Assembly: GCA_003116995.1 (NCBI GenBank)
Contig: BDSL01000037.1
Span: 434,001 to 498,000 of the forward strand
Source of the DNA: Yamagishiella unicocca
Taxonomy: Eukaryota > Chlorophyta > Chlorophyceae > Chlamydomonadales > Volvocaceae
Length of the DNA stretch: 64,000 nt
Direction: 5' to 3'
The translations under genes and the position numbers were made by a program. Below, one piece after another: positions 1 to 11,400 of the stretch (the stretch's first letter is position 1; the number at the start of each line of letters is the position of its first letter). Under the pieces are notes generated by a model. That model had not been told where the DNA came from, did no database searches, and was given only the letters and a program-made list of their open reading frames with translations.

Positions 1-2354
1 CGCAAGGCAGGAGCTGTAAGGGCGCGCAGGGGCTGTTTGTTCAGGACTCGCAAAGGGATGGCTTCAAGGCCATTCTGGTCATAAACGTGTTTCGTCTTAA
101 ACCACTGTAGTCGCTTCGGAGATGTGTGCATGAGTGATGCGACCCGTTATCATACGCCATGGTCGGGCCAATGACCGGCCCCATCCCTCCCCGTGCGGCT
201 GATTTGGCTTCAGAGCGGGGGTGGCGCACAGATAGCACGGCACCACACGTGCCGTAGCCGCCGCGATCGCCCACTGGTGGAATCAGGCAGCCGATTGGGT
301 GAGCACCAGGCTGATTTGATCGACTTGATGAGTGGGTGGGTGTAAGGGCATATGGAGACTCCGCGCTTCCTAGGGCCCCCCCGGCAGGCTGCCTGGGTGG
401 GGCGATGGCGGTGGCTGTGCTGTGAGGTCTGCACTGGAGGCGGCCCACATTCTACTGCCGTCTACCTGAGCAGGGTGCCGAAACCGCAGCATCCTGCCAA
501 GCATTGGATGCCGTTTCTGCCATATGACCTGTATGTGCCGCTGGCGAGTCGAACAGCCGGTAGCAACCAAACATGTGAAACTCACAGTGCGCGCGCGGGC
601 ACGCCACCAACTTGCTGGCTGGCTTATGGCCCAAGCAGACGGGCCGCCGCCGTTGCTTTCCACGAACCCGCGCCAGCTCACCCCAGCCATGACCCAGCTT
701 CGAGACCTTCTTAGCGCTGGTGCAATCCCAACACACGCCCTTGCCCCTGCACGCAATGCAGATGCCCTTGCCTCTGGACCCCTCCTGCGCCGACGCCGTA
801 CATACGCCCCAGGCCGTCAGTCGCGCGAAGAGCTCCCTTCAGTCGCTGGTTCCGTTTTTGCTTCCAGCTGGATCACAAAGCGCTGCAGAGGTGGATGCAT
901 ATATGTTGTCGGCGCATCGATGCGATTTGGTGCGGATGGGGCACAGCCTGAGTGTTATTTGCTTGCGAGGCTTTCAGCTTGCGGTTAGCTATGCCTGCTG
1001 GATTGGGCCATCATCAAACACGACACTATGAAACATACGTGTAAAGTCTTGAATTATATCGTCTCGTTTCCGTGTACGAACGCGCACACCTGGCGAAGTA
1101 TGTGTACAGGCCCGTACGTGCACATCCTTGCAAGGCAGAGGAAGACGCAGGACGCGAATTGCAACGCAGGATCAACCTCCACGACTGGGATGGAGTAAAC
1201 TGCACCTCGCAAGGCACCAGCTCGCACATAGTGCCGTACTACCCTGACTCAGCACCCTGCGTACATAGTGCCGTACCATCCTGACTCCTCAGTCCCCAGC
1301 GCAGGTCACACTATGGGCGTGTAACCCGTGTCCATACCGTCATGCGGGCCCAGGTATCGCCGCGGCTGCAGCACCACTACCATGCCCCCAATCGATGCGC
1401 ACATCACCGGCATCAGGGCGTACGACCATCATTACTACGATGACACCGTCGACTCGATATCGCCCTGCGTTGCCTCTCACACCAAACATGATGTGCCATG
1501 TGTCTTCAATGTGCTCGCTCGATGGCCCTATCTTTGGGTCTATCTGGAGGCCGACGTGACAAATGAAGGTAGACACCTGCCTGCAGTCTGGCAGCGGCAA
1601 TCCTACTGCAAACATTTCGCCCAGCTCTGCGCAGGGCCCTAACCTACTTTGCCACCAAAATGAACATCGTGCATGAATAGGAAGCTCACGACCCCTTGGC
1701 CGTCAATAATACGATGCCCATATTGATGTGCGGATCACCTTCGCACGCAACCAGGTTTAGCAGCCATTTCTTCTAACGGTATCGCTCCACGCACAGCTTG
1801 CTTATGATCGGGCACGCAAAGCACTCACTTCCATCCGATCTGTTGTTACCCGAACACCCCCCCGGTAATTCGCATCCTCATCCTGCAAGTATGCCCTCGG
1901 CATACTCATAAGCCAGCTGCTGTCAGACGCCAAGCCAACGCGGCGGTATGTCCATGCATGTCCTCCATCCAGCACGCACGGCATGTGCATCGCTAATGCA
2001 TGTTGCCGAATAATGAGCGACGTCGCGATAGGTTCACCCATGCCGCACGCACATGCTTCGCCGGCCAAAGCGCCTGAACGTACCATGTCTTCAACTTCCG
2101 TGCATGCATGCGTCGACGTCGGCTGTTACGTGCTGAAGCACGGACGCCCACGCACAGCAGGCGCGCTATCTATCCCCCACACGTACATACGTACGGCACG
2201 TATGCATCGCACGCGTTTACAGCATGCATGCACCGCATGAACCGACCTGCGGCGTAGTGCGATCCAATTTCACGTACAGGGCGGCAGCGCACACGGACTC
2301 GCTCGCGCGCTCGTCCACACGTAGCGCCGCCTTGTGCTAATACGTCCACGGCCA
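1..2354. other. No confident gene
   Basis: No exon chain could be closed here on either strand. The best coding-like piece is on the minus strand at about 450-790, a Cys/His-rich open frame containing CIAC, CWDC and a HCEFHMFGC stretch. It has no recognisable family, start or splice partner and may be a mobile-element remnant. The rest is mixed-composition DNA rich in TGCATGCA- and GTACGTAC-type words. The 3' UTR of the NYN gene extends into the right end. Confidence 0.5.
2217..2221 (-). terminator. Candidate TGTAA poly(A) signal of NYN gene
   Basis: TGTAA on the minus strand, about 134 nt past the NYN-gene stop. TGTAA is the usual volvocine polyadenylation signal. Assignment is by position only. 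Confidence 0.35.
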
Positions 2355-5300
2355 TCAGGGTGCTGCCGGCTGCTCCTGCTGCCCTGCCTGCTGTACGGCA
2401 GTGGCAAGCATGTCGGCAAGGTCCAGCTTTTCAAGGCCTGCGCACAGGGCGACCTGCCGATCCTGCAGCTGTGCTTTCAGCTCCTTCACTGACAGCCGCG
2501 CCAGGAAAGCGCGTAGCACCGTTTTCCTCTTCGAGTCCGACAGTGTGCACGTGCTCCCAGGGGCAACCTGCAGCACGGTCTCGTCATCCAGCACTGTCGT
2601 GGGGAGGCCCAACGTGTGCTGTGCCGCAGTCACGAGGTTCAGCAGCTGCAACAAATCCGACTGGCTTGTCACGCCCTCTGTGTCCACGGAGTGCCGCCGC
2701 AGGACGTCCTGCAGCTCGGGCAGGGTGAGCTGCGAGGTGAAGGTTTTGGGCACCGAATACGAAGGTGCCGCTGGTTCCGGAGCCGGCGACGGACCCGTGG
2801 GCGCGGGTGGCTGCGAAGTGACGGTTTGGGGCTCCCGTTGCTCTGAAGAATCCTGTGTCAATGTGTCGAGATGAACCGTATACAACCGTGCAATGAACGT
2901 CTTGAGGCGGTCACACACACTCTGCACAACCTGTCGCTGCCGCTGCCGCTGGGTTGCATTCGTCCAGACGTCCGTGCACGTCACGGTGATCTCGAAGGTG
3001 GTGTCCAGGTCCGCTCCCACGATTAGCCTGCAACCGGACTCTTGAGCACTGCGTGCGAACCAGCGAGGGATTCACACCGCCGCCCACACGTACATACACA
3101 CCACGAGGTTGTTAGCGGCTGGCCAGGAGCGAGCGCCACAATAAATGCCATGCATCAATCAAAGCAGTGCAATTATTTTATTTTTGCTCACATTATTTGC
3201 AATTAAGCTATGCATACGTATTACCTTTGTCGGTTGCCGTGTACACGCCGTCAGCGATGCATTATTACGCATGTGCATGCGTGTATGTACATATGTCACG
3301 TACCCATGCATCCAAGCAACCCACAAGAACTCACCGCGCCCATACACATGTGCGTACGTACGTATACCCCACTCACATTGAATGCATATATTTGTACGTC
3401 TCGTCGTTCTGCTTCCGGTGGTGCAGCAGGATCGCGCATATGCAAGCCAGACAGAAATGTGGATCCGAGGCCTCCCTGACCGCCTTCAAGTTGTTCAGGG
3501 GAAGGCTCACGGTCGTCCGATGTTCATCCGGCGGCGGCGCCGAGGCGGCATTACCGATTACTCCCATGGCGGCGAGCAAGGTGGCTACCATCTTGTCTGA
3601 TTGCTGCTGTTGGCCTCGCTTGCTGGTTTGCACCTGCGGCGCGGAGGGTCCAGCACTTGCGCCACTGCCTGCGCGCTTCGTCGCGGCTGCGGTTGTGCCA
3701 TTCGCACCCACGGCGGCAGAGCCTGCGCGCTTCGTATCAGCGGTTGTGCCATTTGCACCCGCGGCGGCGGCAGAGCCTCCACCACCGCCGCCCACACCGC
3801 CGGCATTGTTGCGCGGCAGCCCCTTATGGCCGTTGTGGTTTCGGAGCCAGAACTCAAGGAACTCCTGCCAGTCGTGGTGCCACACATTGGCCCGGCCCTC
3901 GATCAGGTTGCTGCAGGCAGATGCGTAGAGCGAGGCAGCAGGCGTGGAAGGACGGCACCGGCACACGGACGTGATGTCTTACAAATAAAATTAACGAGAG
4001 TTGGGATAGGAGCATAGAATTACACGCTGAGTGCTTTCAAGCAAACAATACATTCATCTACCCTTCTGCTGCTGCCGCCTTCGCGGTGTAACGAAGCCGC
4101 CGCTGCAGGTCGCTGTCGGCCGCTAGCTATCTAGCTGCCGACGAAAAACGATACGAGGCGTGCGTCGTCCTTGCTTCTATAAACCGACGTACATACCTAT
4201 CTATCATTCGACAATTTTGCAAGCAAGTAAAGGCGACCCTGCCTGCTGCCGCCTGACTTACAGCAGTTTGCGGCTGGTGATGTCGGTCGGGTGCAGCACC
4301 TCCACATCCATTCCCGCGTTGATCGCCTGGCTGATTGAATCGGTGTAATCATCGTCGCCAGTAATCACCACAAGAACGCTTAAGGGTGCCTTTCCGGCAT
4401 GCGTCTGCCGGGTAATGAAGCCGTGGATCTCCTGCGCAGCATGCACGCATACATGTATCTGCACGTTAGCGGGCAGCGCCATGTATAATACTTGTAGTTG
4501 AAAAGAGAAGCGCAGATTGGACGGATGCCGCCATACATCAAAGCAAGGTTGGTACGTATCGCTCGATGGATGCATGGATGACGATGACTTGTACAGGGCG
4601 TAGTAGTGCGTATGCGTGATTCCAGACCCAGCCAGATTATATAGAAGTTACGGCGGAGAGACGAGCGATGACCTCATGTATGACCAGACGCACCCTGACA
4701 TTCCTACCATACCCTTCTATATGTTATATACCATATCTATGGTCACTCGATGCAGTAGGTGCGTGGAACGCAGTTAACGTGGTTTGCAACATACAGTTGG
4801 CTGACATTTTTGCATATAAAAGGGAATGAAAGGGAATGAAGGGGAATGAAAGGGAATGAAAGGGATGAGGTTACTTAGTTATTATTAGCATTAGAAGCTG
4901 ATGACAAGACACGCCGCCGCTTGCTACGTGTATGTGACGATGCATGGCGTGCGTGCACCACGATGTGCTCCATGGATGCTTGGAACGTAACCCGCCCTGG
5001 CCTTATCTTGGCCGTCCTGATCAAGCAAGCAAGCATGCCGGTAGCCATAGCGTGCTTTATTTGCGTCCCTGCCCGCCTATCTACCTACCTATCCACCCAC
5101 CCACATCTATCCGCGCCGCACCGCACATTTATTAATAGCCGGTCTGTTGCACCGCTCTTGTTGCCCCCTGCCGCCAGGATAACTTTGGTGTGCCGGGAGA
5201 GGTAGTCAATGTTGACGTCCCCGTACTTGGCTCGCATCACGTCCAGGGACTTAACGCTAACAGAAGACCAGAATGCAACGAGCTTCCTACGCTGTATGGA

Positions 5301-5558
5301 TTGAAATGCATTGGATATTGCCCTGCAGCAATAGTTACAACAGAGCCATGCTTTGTTGTGTTTGCAGAATAAGGTTTAGCTTGAACATGATTACACTTAC
5401 TTTTCAACCTCCTCGGCAGAGACACCAATAGGCATCCGGGCATTCTCTATGTCCCAGGCGATAAGAACCTCCTTTTGCACAGAGCCGTCCCTACCCGGAA
5501 TCTCTAGCCTCTTCAGGTTAGCCCTTGCTTCTCCGGATGCGTTTGCTTTCGGCGGCAT
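2355..5558 (-). CDS. NYN-domain putative ribonuclease with SAP-like C-terminus
   Basis: Five exons on the minus strand: 5558-5401, 5256-5127, 4431-4262, 3910-3377 and 3027-2355. All phases close and give 554 aa. Residues 30-155 form an NYN (PIN-like, MARF1/LabA type) domain: VLIAWDIEN with D36 and N39, KSGATDRLLI with D91, and LVVITGDDDY with D122 and D124. These acidic residues are the metal-binding set of the family, so RNA cleavage is likely. NVWHHDWQEFLEFW follows. A Gly/Ala linker comes next, with two near-copies of a GANGTTA..TKRAGS unit. The last exon has two SAP-like helix motifs, about 431-460 (LTLPELQDVLRRHSV) and 508-541 (LSVKELKAQLQDRQV), which may bind nucleic acid. The exon 4 open frame runs into a stop at 3373, but GTGAGT at 3376 is a strong donor and joins the last exon in phase. 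No signal peptide is seen. The first ATG is taken as the start because it opens the NYN exon. Confidence 0.82.
4821..4866. repeat. 10-bp tandem repeat in NYN intron
   Basis: About four and a half copies of a GGGAATGAAA unit, with one variant copy, lying in the intron between NYN exons 2 and 3. Confidence 0.85.
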
Positions 5559-6914
5559 ACTGAACTTCCGATTGAGGCAAAAACGGTAAGTACCGGTAGG
5601 TGCACTTCACCTTAGGATACCGGTATCACGCGCATGCTCGCTCCGAGTACTAGTCGCATGTGGTGAGTACACCTATATGCTGCATGACTGGAATGCGTCG
5701 CGCATTCGCAGGTAAGTATGGTCTAAAGCCATTCCTTTGTAGATGTCAGGTAAGGGCCGCTCCTGGAGCGCGCGTATACGGCATTTGCCTTTCAACACGA
5801 GAAGCAAGCAACCAATGCACTAATTGCGACTCCTGATGCTGTCAACTCGAATGGTTTGCCCGTTAAGAGTATAAAATGAAGGGGTCGTTGGTTGTAATTG
5901 CAGTAAGGGCTCGGTATGAGGATTGTGTGACGCTCAAGTTGCGTATCTGTGACGCTCAAGTTGCGTATCTGTACGTAGAGGTAAATGCTTCACGATAGTT
6001 GTGATATATGTAGCGCGTCCACTGGCAGAAATGCGTTTGTGGGCATGGCAGTAGAGCCGGGCGGCGTGCTCTCGAGGCGCTGTGTGGGCGTGTTGTCGTC
6101 AGCACCATAAAGTGCCGTGCTACATCGTCGGGGATCGGCAGGGGCAGCGGGAACCCGCGGAAGGGGCCACCCTGCAAGGGGTCCCGGAAGTCTCGCAGCC
6201 GCAGTTTGCCGGTGTCGTGCCCCGGTAGCTGGTGTGCCACCTGAACGGCTGAGCAGCAGGGTGTTGTGCAGCGGCAGGAGCCGGTCGAGGAGGGGTGTGC
6301 CGGCCGCGTTGGACTCGGACCGTGCCTCAGTTGGTCCATCAGGAGGCGAAGGCATCGGGTATGCGAGGTATGAGAGGTACTGTGGACCGCTCCTCGTAGC
6401 CTCGTCGATAGCGCCCCGGGTGTAGCCGGCTTTGTACGAGGACAGAGCGTGGGAGGACCAGGGGTTGCCTGCGCCAGTTTCCTTGTCGGACTGGGCACGA
6501 CGGCCGAGCCGGCGGGACCGACAAGGGAGTAGCCCTACCTAGGTGGCTGTTGACAGTGTTGGGGCTGCAGGTTAGTCGACCTGGGAATTATTGCAGCTGG
6601 CGCATAGGCTTCGGACACCCGGACAACAGTGTTGGTGCTGTGGTCGGCTACCTGACGACTGGGCAGCCAGCAAGTCTGCAAGTATACCAATAGGTCGCCA
6701 TCGATGCAGTTGCGGCTGCGTGGCTAGCCAGGCGGACAGCTCTCGCCCGGTGGCCTCCTGTTTTGCGACGGTGTCAGGGGCGAGTGCGTTGTCACAAACC
6801 CTAGCGGCGGCCGCCAAACCCTCTTGGTCGGTCTATCTGGCGGCCGGTGCTGGGGTCGTGTACGGCCTCTGGGACGACGATGACCGGAGCACTGACACGG
6901 AGGGGTACATAGAC

Positions 6915-7010
6915 GAACCGGTAACTCGACATGGGACCGGTAACTCGACATGGGAAGGGCACGGCGGGGGGGGGGTTTGAGAAGAAGAATCCGCGAATCC
7001 ACGGCCGACA
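6915..7010 (+). repeat. Dispersed repeat family 2 copy
   Basis: Two GGTAACTCGACATGGG words 17 bp apart, a G-run, then GAATCCGCGAATCCACGG and CCGACAAACC. Related pieces lie near 20630-20690, 39855-39895, 54470-54505 (inverted) and 54755-54785. It is probably an end of a mobile element; the class is not recognised. Confidence 0.6.
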
Positions 7011-7171
7011 AACCGAGGGCGGTGAAGGTACTGGGCCAAGGACGGCTCGCCGGGTGGCTGCACCCTGGGGAATATGGGCCACAGTTGGAACGCAGCTGAG
7101 CAGGCGCCCGAGGGGTGGACGGGGCGAGGGGACAGATAGGAGAGGCAGCCCAATCCGAATACGACTCCGTA

Positions 7172-7240
7172 GCAGTAACTATTACAGTGGGTTCCAGGCC
7201 AGAAGGTAGAACCATTGGGTACATCGCCTGACACAGAAGG
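7172..7240 (+). repeat. Dispersed repeat family 1 copy
   Basis: Copy of the element defined by GTTACAGTGGGTTCCAGACC followed by GTAGAACCATCGGG and CATCGCCTGACAC. At least seven copies or fragments occur in the window, in both orientations. Confidence 0.7.
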
Positions 7241-8294
7241 AGACGAAAGAGACAGAAAGTGGCGTGCACCGGAACAAAGGCAGACCACGACAACACCAGC
7301 CGACAGTCCGGAGGCAAAAAAAAGCAGCAGCCAGCACTCCAGGGGGGTTTGATAAAAAAAAGGTTTTAGTGTTTTAGGGGGGATTTGCGGTAGAGGCTCC
7401 CCTATGAGGAATCGACCACCAACCAACCGAGCAGACCAGCAACCGACGAACCAGTGGAGCGCCGCAACGATGCAAGCAGCGGAACCGCCCGCCTCTCATC
7501 CCAAAAAGCACGAACCCCCAGCAGGGCGCAACCCGCAGACACGGAAAACAAGAGGCAAGGGAAAACCCCGGCCCAAAAGCAACCCGGACCGATCACGAAT
7601 CCAACAGAACATCAGCCGGTCACCCACACGCAAGGCGACCGGCGACTCTCCGCAAAAAAAGGTCGAAGAGGTCCAATCGACTTCAGGCAGGCGCTCAACT
7701 ACAGCGCCCTGCAACTGGATAAAGCGTATTTCTGACCCGGCTAGATTGTGTCGAGCCACCTACGAAGCCAACTGAGGCTTCCAACGGCCTTAAACAACTG
7801 CTTGTACGACAAGTGACGTTTGCACACCACCGACGTATACCGGTCAGCAGTAGTGAAGCCTTCGCAGTAACTGCGGCCACAGCGGATCGACCTCCGACAG
7901 TGATAGACACAAGGGTGCTTTGCTCCTTTCGTCGTCTCGGGACACAAGTATTGCAAGCCAACGCAGACACGTTTGGGCCCATGGCTGATAATCTGTGGAA
8001 CTACCCCCCCCCCCATATTCGCGTACGTAATCGCTCAGCGCTCAAGCTAGATCCAGGTGAACTGAGGGACCCCAGGGGAAAAAACGTCCAACCTGAACCA
8101 TTTCTAGCGTCAACGTTGGAGCCTAACCCAAACAATGACTGCCCCAACTGCGAAATTCGCAAATGTGCTACCCCTAAACAAGCCACCATGGCCACACTTA
8201 TCGCTACGGTCCATGTATTATTGCGTTCCATGTGCCATCAAAGCTGTACAGTCGTCAGGTGACATCCTGGACGGACCAAATCGTGCCCTTCAGG

Positions 8295-8415
8295 TGCGCC
8301 ACCACCGCCACCACCCCCTGACCACCACATGCCACCATCCCCTGACCACCACACGCCACCATCCCCTGACCGCCACATGCCACCACCCCCTGACCACCAC
8401 ATGCCACCACCCTGT
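8295..8415. repeat. 21-bp minisatellite downstream of MYND gene
   Basis: Five to six copies of a CACCACATGCCACCATCCCCTGAC-like unit, immediately beyond the MYND stop codon, hence in its 3' UTR. Confidence 0.85.
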
Positions 8416-8424
8416 CGGCCCGCA

Positions 8425-11400
8425 TCAGACCGCTGGAGCGCTCCCTCGTTGGGTCGCTGCGGCCCCCGTGCACTCCTTCCCGTGCCTCGCCTTCCAGTCC
8501 GCCACCTGGCAGCTGCGGGAGCAGTACCTGGCACGCGCACCGCAGCGACCGCAGCACAGCAGCTTCAGCCCGGCCTCGGTGTTGCCCTCCAGGCTACCGC
8601 ACAGCTGGTAGTCGCAAGTCGGCAGGACGGCACGAACCACGACCGGTGGCGCCAGCAGCGCTGCGGCGGCCACCCACTCCCGCAGGTCTGCTGGGAGCGC
8701 GTCCATATCGGGAACATCGTCTGCGGCAGTGGCCTCCGCCGTCTCCGTGTTGACCCCCCGCTCACACACCCGCTCCACTGCAGCCAGCAGCTCGGGGTCG
8801 GCCAGCCGCCCGCCCGGCCCCAGCAGCTGCTGAATGAACGCCGTGCTGGGGACCGCTGGCGACAGCTCCACCCGTTCAGCTGCAGCGGCGTCCGCGCGCG
8901 CCACCATTGCTGCCATCTTGGCAGGAAGCAGGTGCACCAGCGCGCGCAGTGAGGCGCTGACGCCGCTCCCAAGTTCGCTCGATGCGGCATCGGCGGTAGG
9001 CGCCATGTCTACCAATCGCATCGCGGCCCCCAGCAGCTCTGCCAGCGCCAGGTCTCGCCAAAGCAAACGGTCCCAGCTGGACTGATGACCGTCGCCGTCG
9101 CCACGTGTGCCTGCCGAGCAATCCGGTGCTGCTGCAGCTGCCGCCGCCGCCCCTACCAACATCGGCACCCATGCGAGCAACTCAGCAGCTGGTTTGTTGA
9201 TTCTGGGATCGAAGTCAGCCGATTCCTCAAGGACCACCTGGCTTGTCAAGTGCTTCATGATCAACTTCTTTGCGGTGCGCGCATTGATCCAGCAGCCTGC
9301 GAAGTGCTCATTGATCAATTCGTTTGCGAAGTGCAGCAGCCGGCTGGATATCTCTGGGAGCAGCCTTGCGGCAATGTGCGACAGGCCTAGCGCCATCCGG
9401 GCTCGAACCTCCTGCCAGTCGCCGTTGCCTCCGGAGTGGGGGAACGCAGCGCCGCCGCGATCGTCACCCTCCCTGGAGTGGGAGAACGCAGCGCCGCCGC
9501 GGCCATCACCCTCCCTGGAGTGGGGGAACGCAGCGCCGCCGCGGTCGTCACCCTCCCTGGAGTGGGAGAACGCAGCGCCGCCGCGGTCATCACCCTCCCT
9601 GGAGTGGGAGAACGCAGCGCCGCCGCGGCCATCACCCTCCCTGGAGTGGGGGAACGCAGCGCCTCCCCGGTCATCACCCTCCCTGAAGTGGGGGAACGCA
9701 GCGCCGCCGCGGTCATCACCCTCCCTGGAGTGGAGGTACGCAGCGCCGCCGCGGTCATCACCCTCCCTGGAGTGGAGGTACGCAGCGCCGCCGCGGTCAT
9801 CACCCTCCCTGGAGTGGGGGAACGCAGCGCCGCCGCGGTCATCACCCTCCCTGGAGTGGAGGTACGCAGCGCCGCCGCGGTCATCACCCTCCCTGGAGTG
9901 GGGGTACGCGGCGCCGCCGCGGTCATCACCCTCCCTGGAGTGGAGGTACGCAGCGCCGCCGCGGTCATCACCCTCCCTGGAGTGGAGGTACGCAGCGCCG
10001 CCGCGGTCATCACCCTCCCTGGAGTGGGGGAACGCAGCGCCGCCGCGGTCATCACCCTCCCTGGAGTGGAGGTACGCAGCGCCGCCGCGGTCATCACCCT
10101 CCCTGGAGTGGGGGTACGCGGCGCCGCCGCGGTCATCACCCTCCCTGGAGTGGGGGTACGCGGCGCCGCCGTCATCACCCTCCCTGGAGGTGACAGCCGA
10201 AGCCGAGCTGACGCTGCCGCCGTGCCCGCTGCTGCAGAGGGCACCGGGGCCACCAGCGCTGTCGTCCTGGCCGCTGCTCCTGAGGCCTGCGGGTTCACGG
10301 CCAGTGGGGCCGTCGCGGGGCGAGCTGCAAGCATCCGAGGAGCCCTGTGCCCCGGCACGCCGCATCTGAGCGCACTCGGTGGTTGCAGCTGCAGCGGCCG
10401 TGTCCCTTAACCATTGGGCGAGATCTGGCAAACAACGCGTCAGGGCCGCCAAGGTGATGGATCCACCGATCCGCGCCTCCTCTATCTCAGCCTCCGCAGC
10501 TTCTACGGTGATGAACCCAGGCATAATTCCTGCCCTCTGTGCTTCGGCATCCAAGGCCACGGTGGCGTTGCGCAGCAACTTGGCGATTGTGGACACGAGC
10601 GCCGCCACCTCACGCGGCGGCCCGAACCCCAACACCAGGTGCCACCAGTCTCGATTGGCCTTAGTGAAAATTGCCGCCAACATCTGCGGTTTGGGTGAAC
10701 AACAATGATGTGAATGGCCAAAATGGGTGTTGTTGAGGATGCGTCACGTACGGTCGCCGCTGCATTGATGGGCCGGCAGTAGTCGTGCAGTATGTACTAG
10801 CAGGACGGCCGCCACCAGGACAGCCCAACCCTAAAGCCAACGCTCCAACTAGGTAGATTACGAGCCAGCGCAGCGGCTCAGACACCCGTGACGTATTGCC
10901 ATCTCTGGGAGGTATCTGCCTTCCTCCTGGGCGCCAGCCAGGGAGCTGCGAAGAAATCCCAGCCAGGGAGCGAGATCAAGCTCCAGACCTACCAGTGAGC
11001 CTTCAGAGCGCCGCAGCAGCAGCTCCAGATGTCGCACATATCCAGTCCTGAGCGCGACCGCCGCGTCAGCTGATGGCACAGCCGCCGAGACTGCGCGGTA
11101 TAAGAGAGAAGAAGGGGCGGAGGAAAACGTACCGGAGGAGATGGCTCCGAATCAGGAGATAGGAGATGGCTCCGAATCAGGAGATAGGAGATGTGAGGAT
11201 GTCGCTGCCTCGTCATGGGACGTGCTTCGGGCTGGTGGTTTGAAGGTGCCGATTGCGAAGGGCGATTAGGTGCGGCGGCAGGATAGTGACCCGTCCAGTG
11301 CCCAGAGCTTGCATCTGATGAAAACAGGATTCCCGGCATCGACCAGGCAGCGAACTAGGTTACCGTGATATCTTGCCGCCCCAATCGACCAACCAACCCG

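Larger units (their letters stand above)
5559..8424. other. Gene-poor interval with repeat fragments
   Basis: No closed gene model. A 22-bp direct duplication lies at 5926-5970. The minus frames at 5990-6500 are coding-like (for example PLLDRLLPLHNTLLLS and FRGFPLPLPIPDDVARHF in two different frames), as if a degraded ORF had shifted. Plus frames at 7404-7775 (Lys/Arg/Pro-rich) and 7813-8262 (ending near CPNCEIRKC) are open but match nothing I recognise. Copies of both dispersed repeat families lie at 6915-7010 and 7172-7240. The MYND gene's 3' UTR, with a 21-bp repeat, is at the right end. Confidence 0.5.

Noticed and set aside
7355..7385. Interstitial telomere repeat (TTTTAGTGTTTTAGGG)
   Set aside because: Only one TTTTAGGG unit is present, with another lone reverse copy near 19070. 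That is too little to call a telomeric tract.
9107..10410. Long plus-strand and second minus-strand ORFs (324-420 aa) over the MYND gene
   Set aside because: They exist only because the 42-bp repeat is a multiple of three and has no stops in several frames. The minus frame ending in the MYND finger is the coding one.
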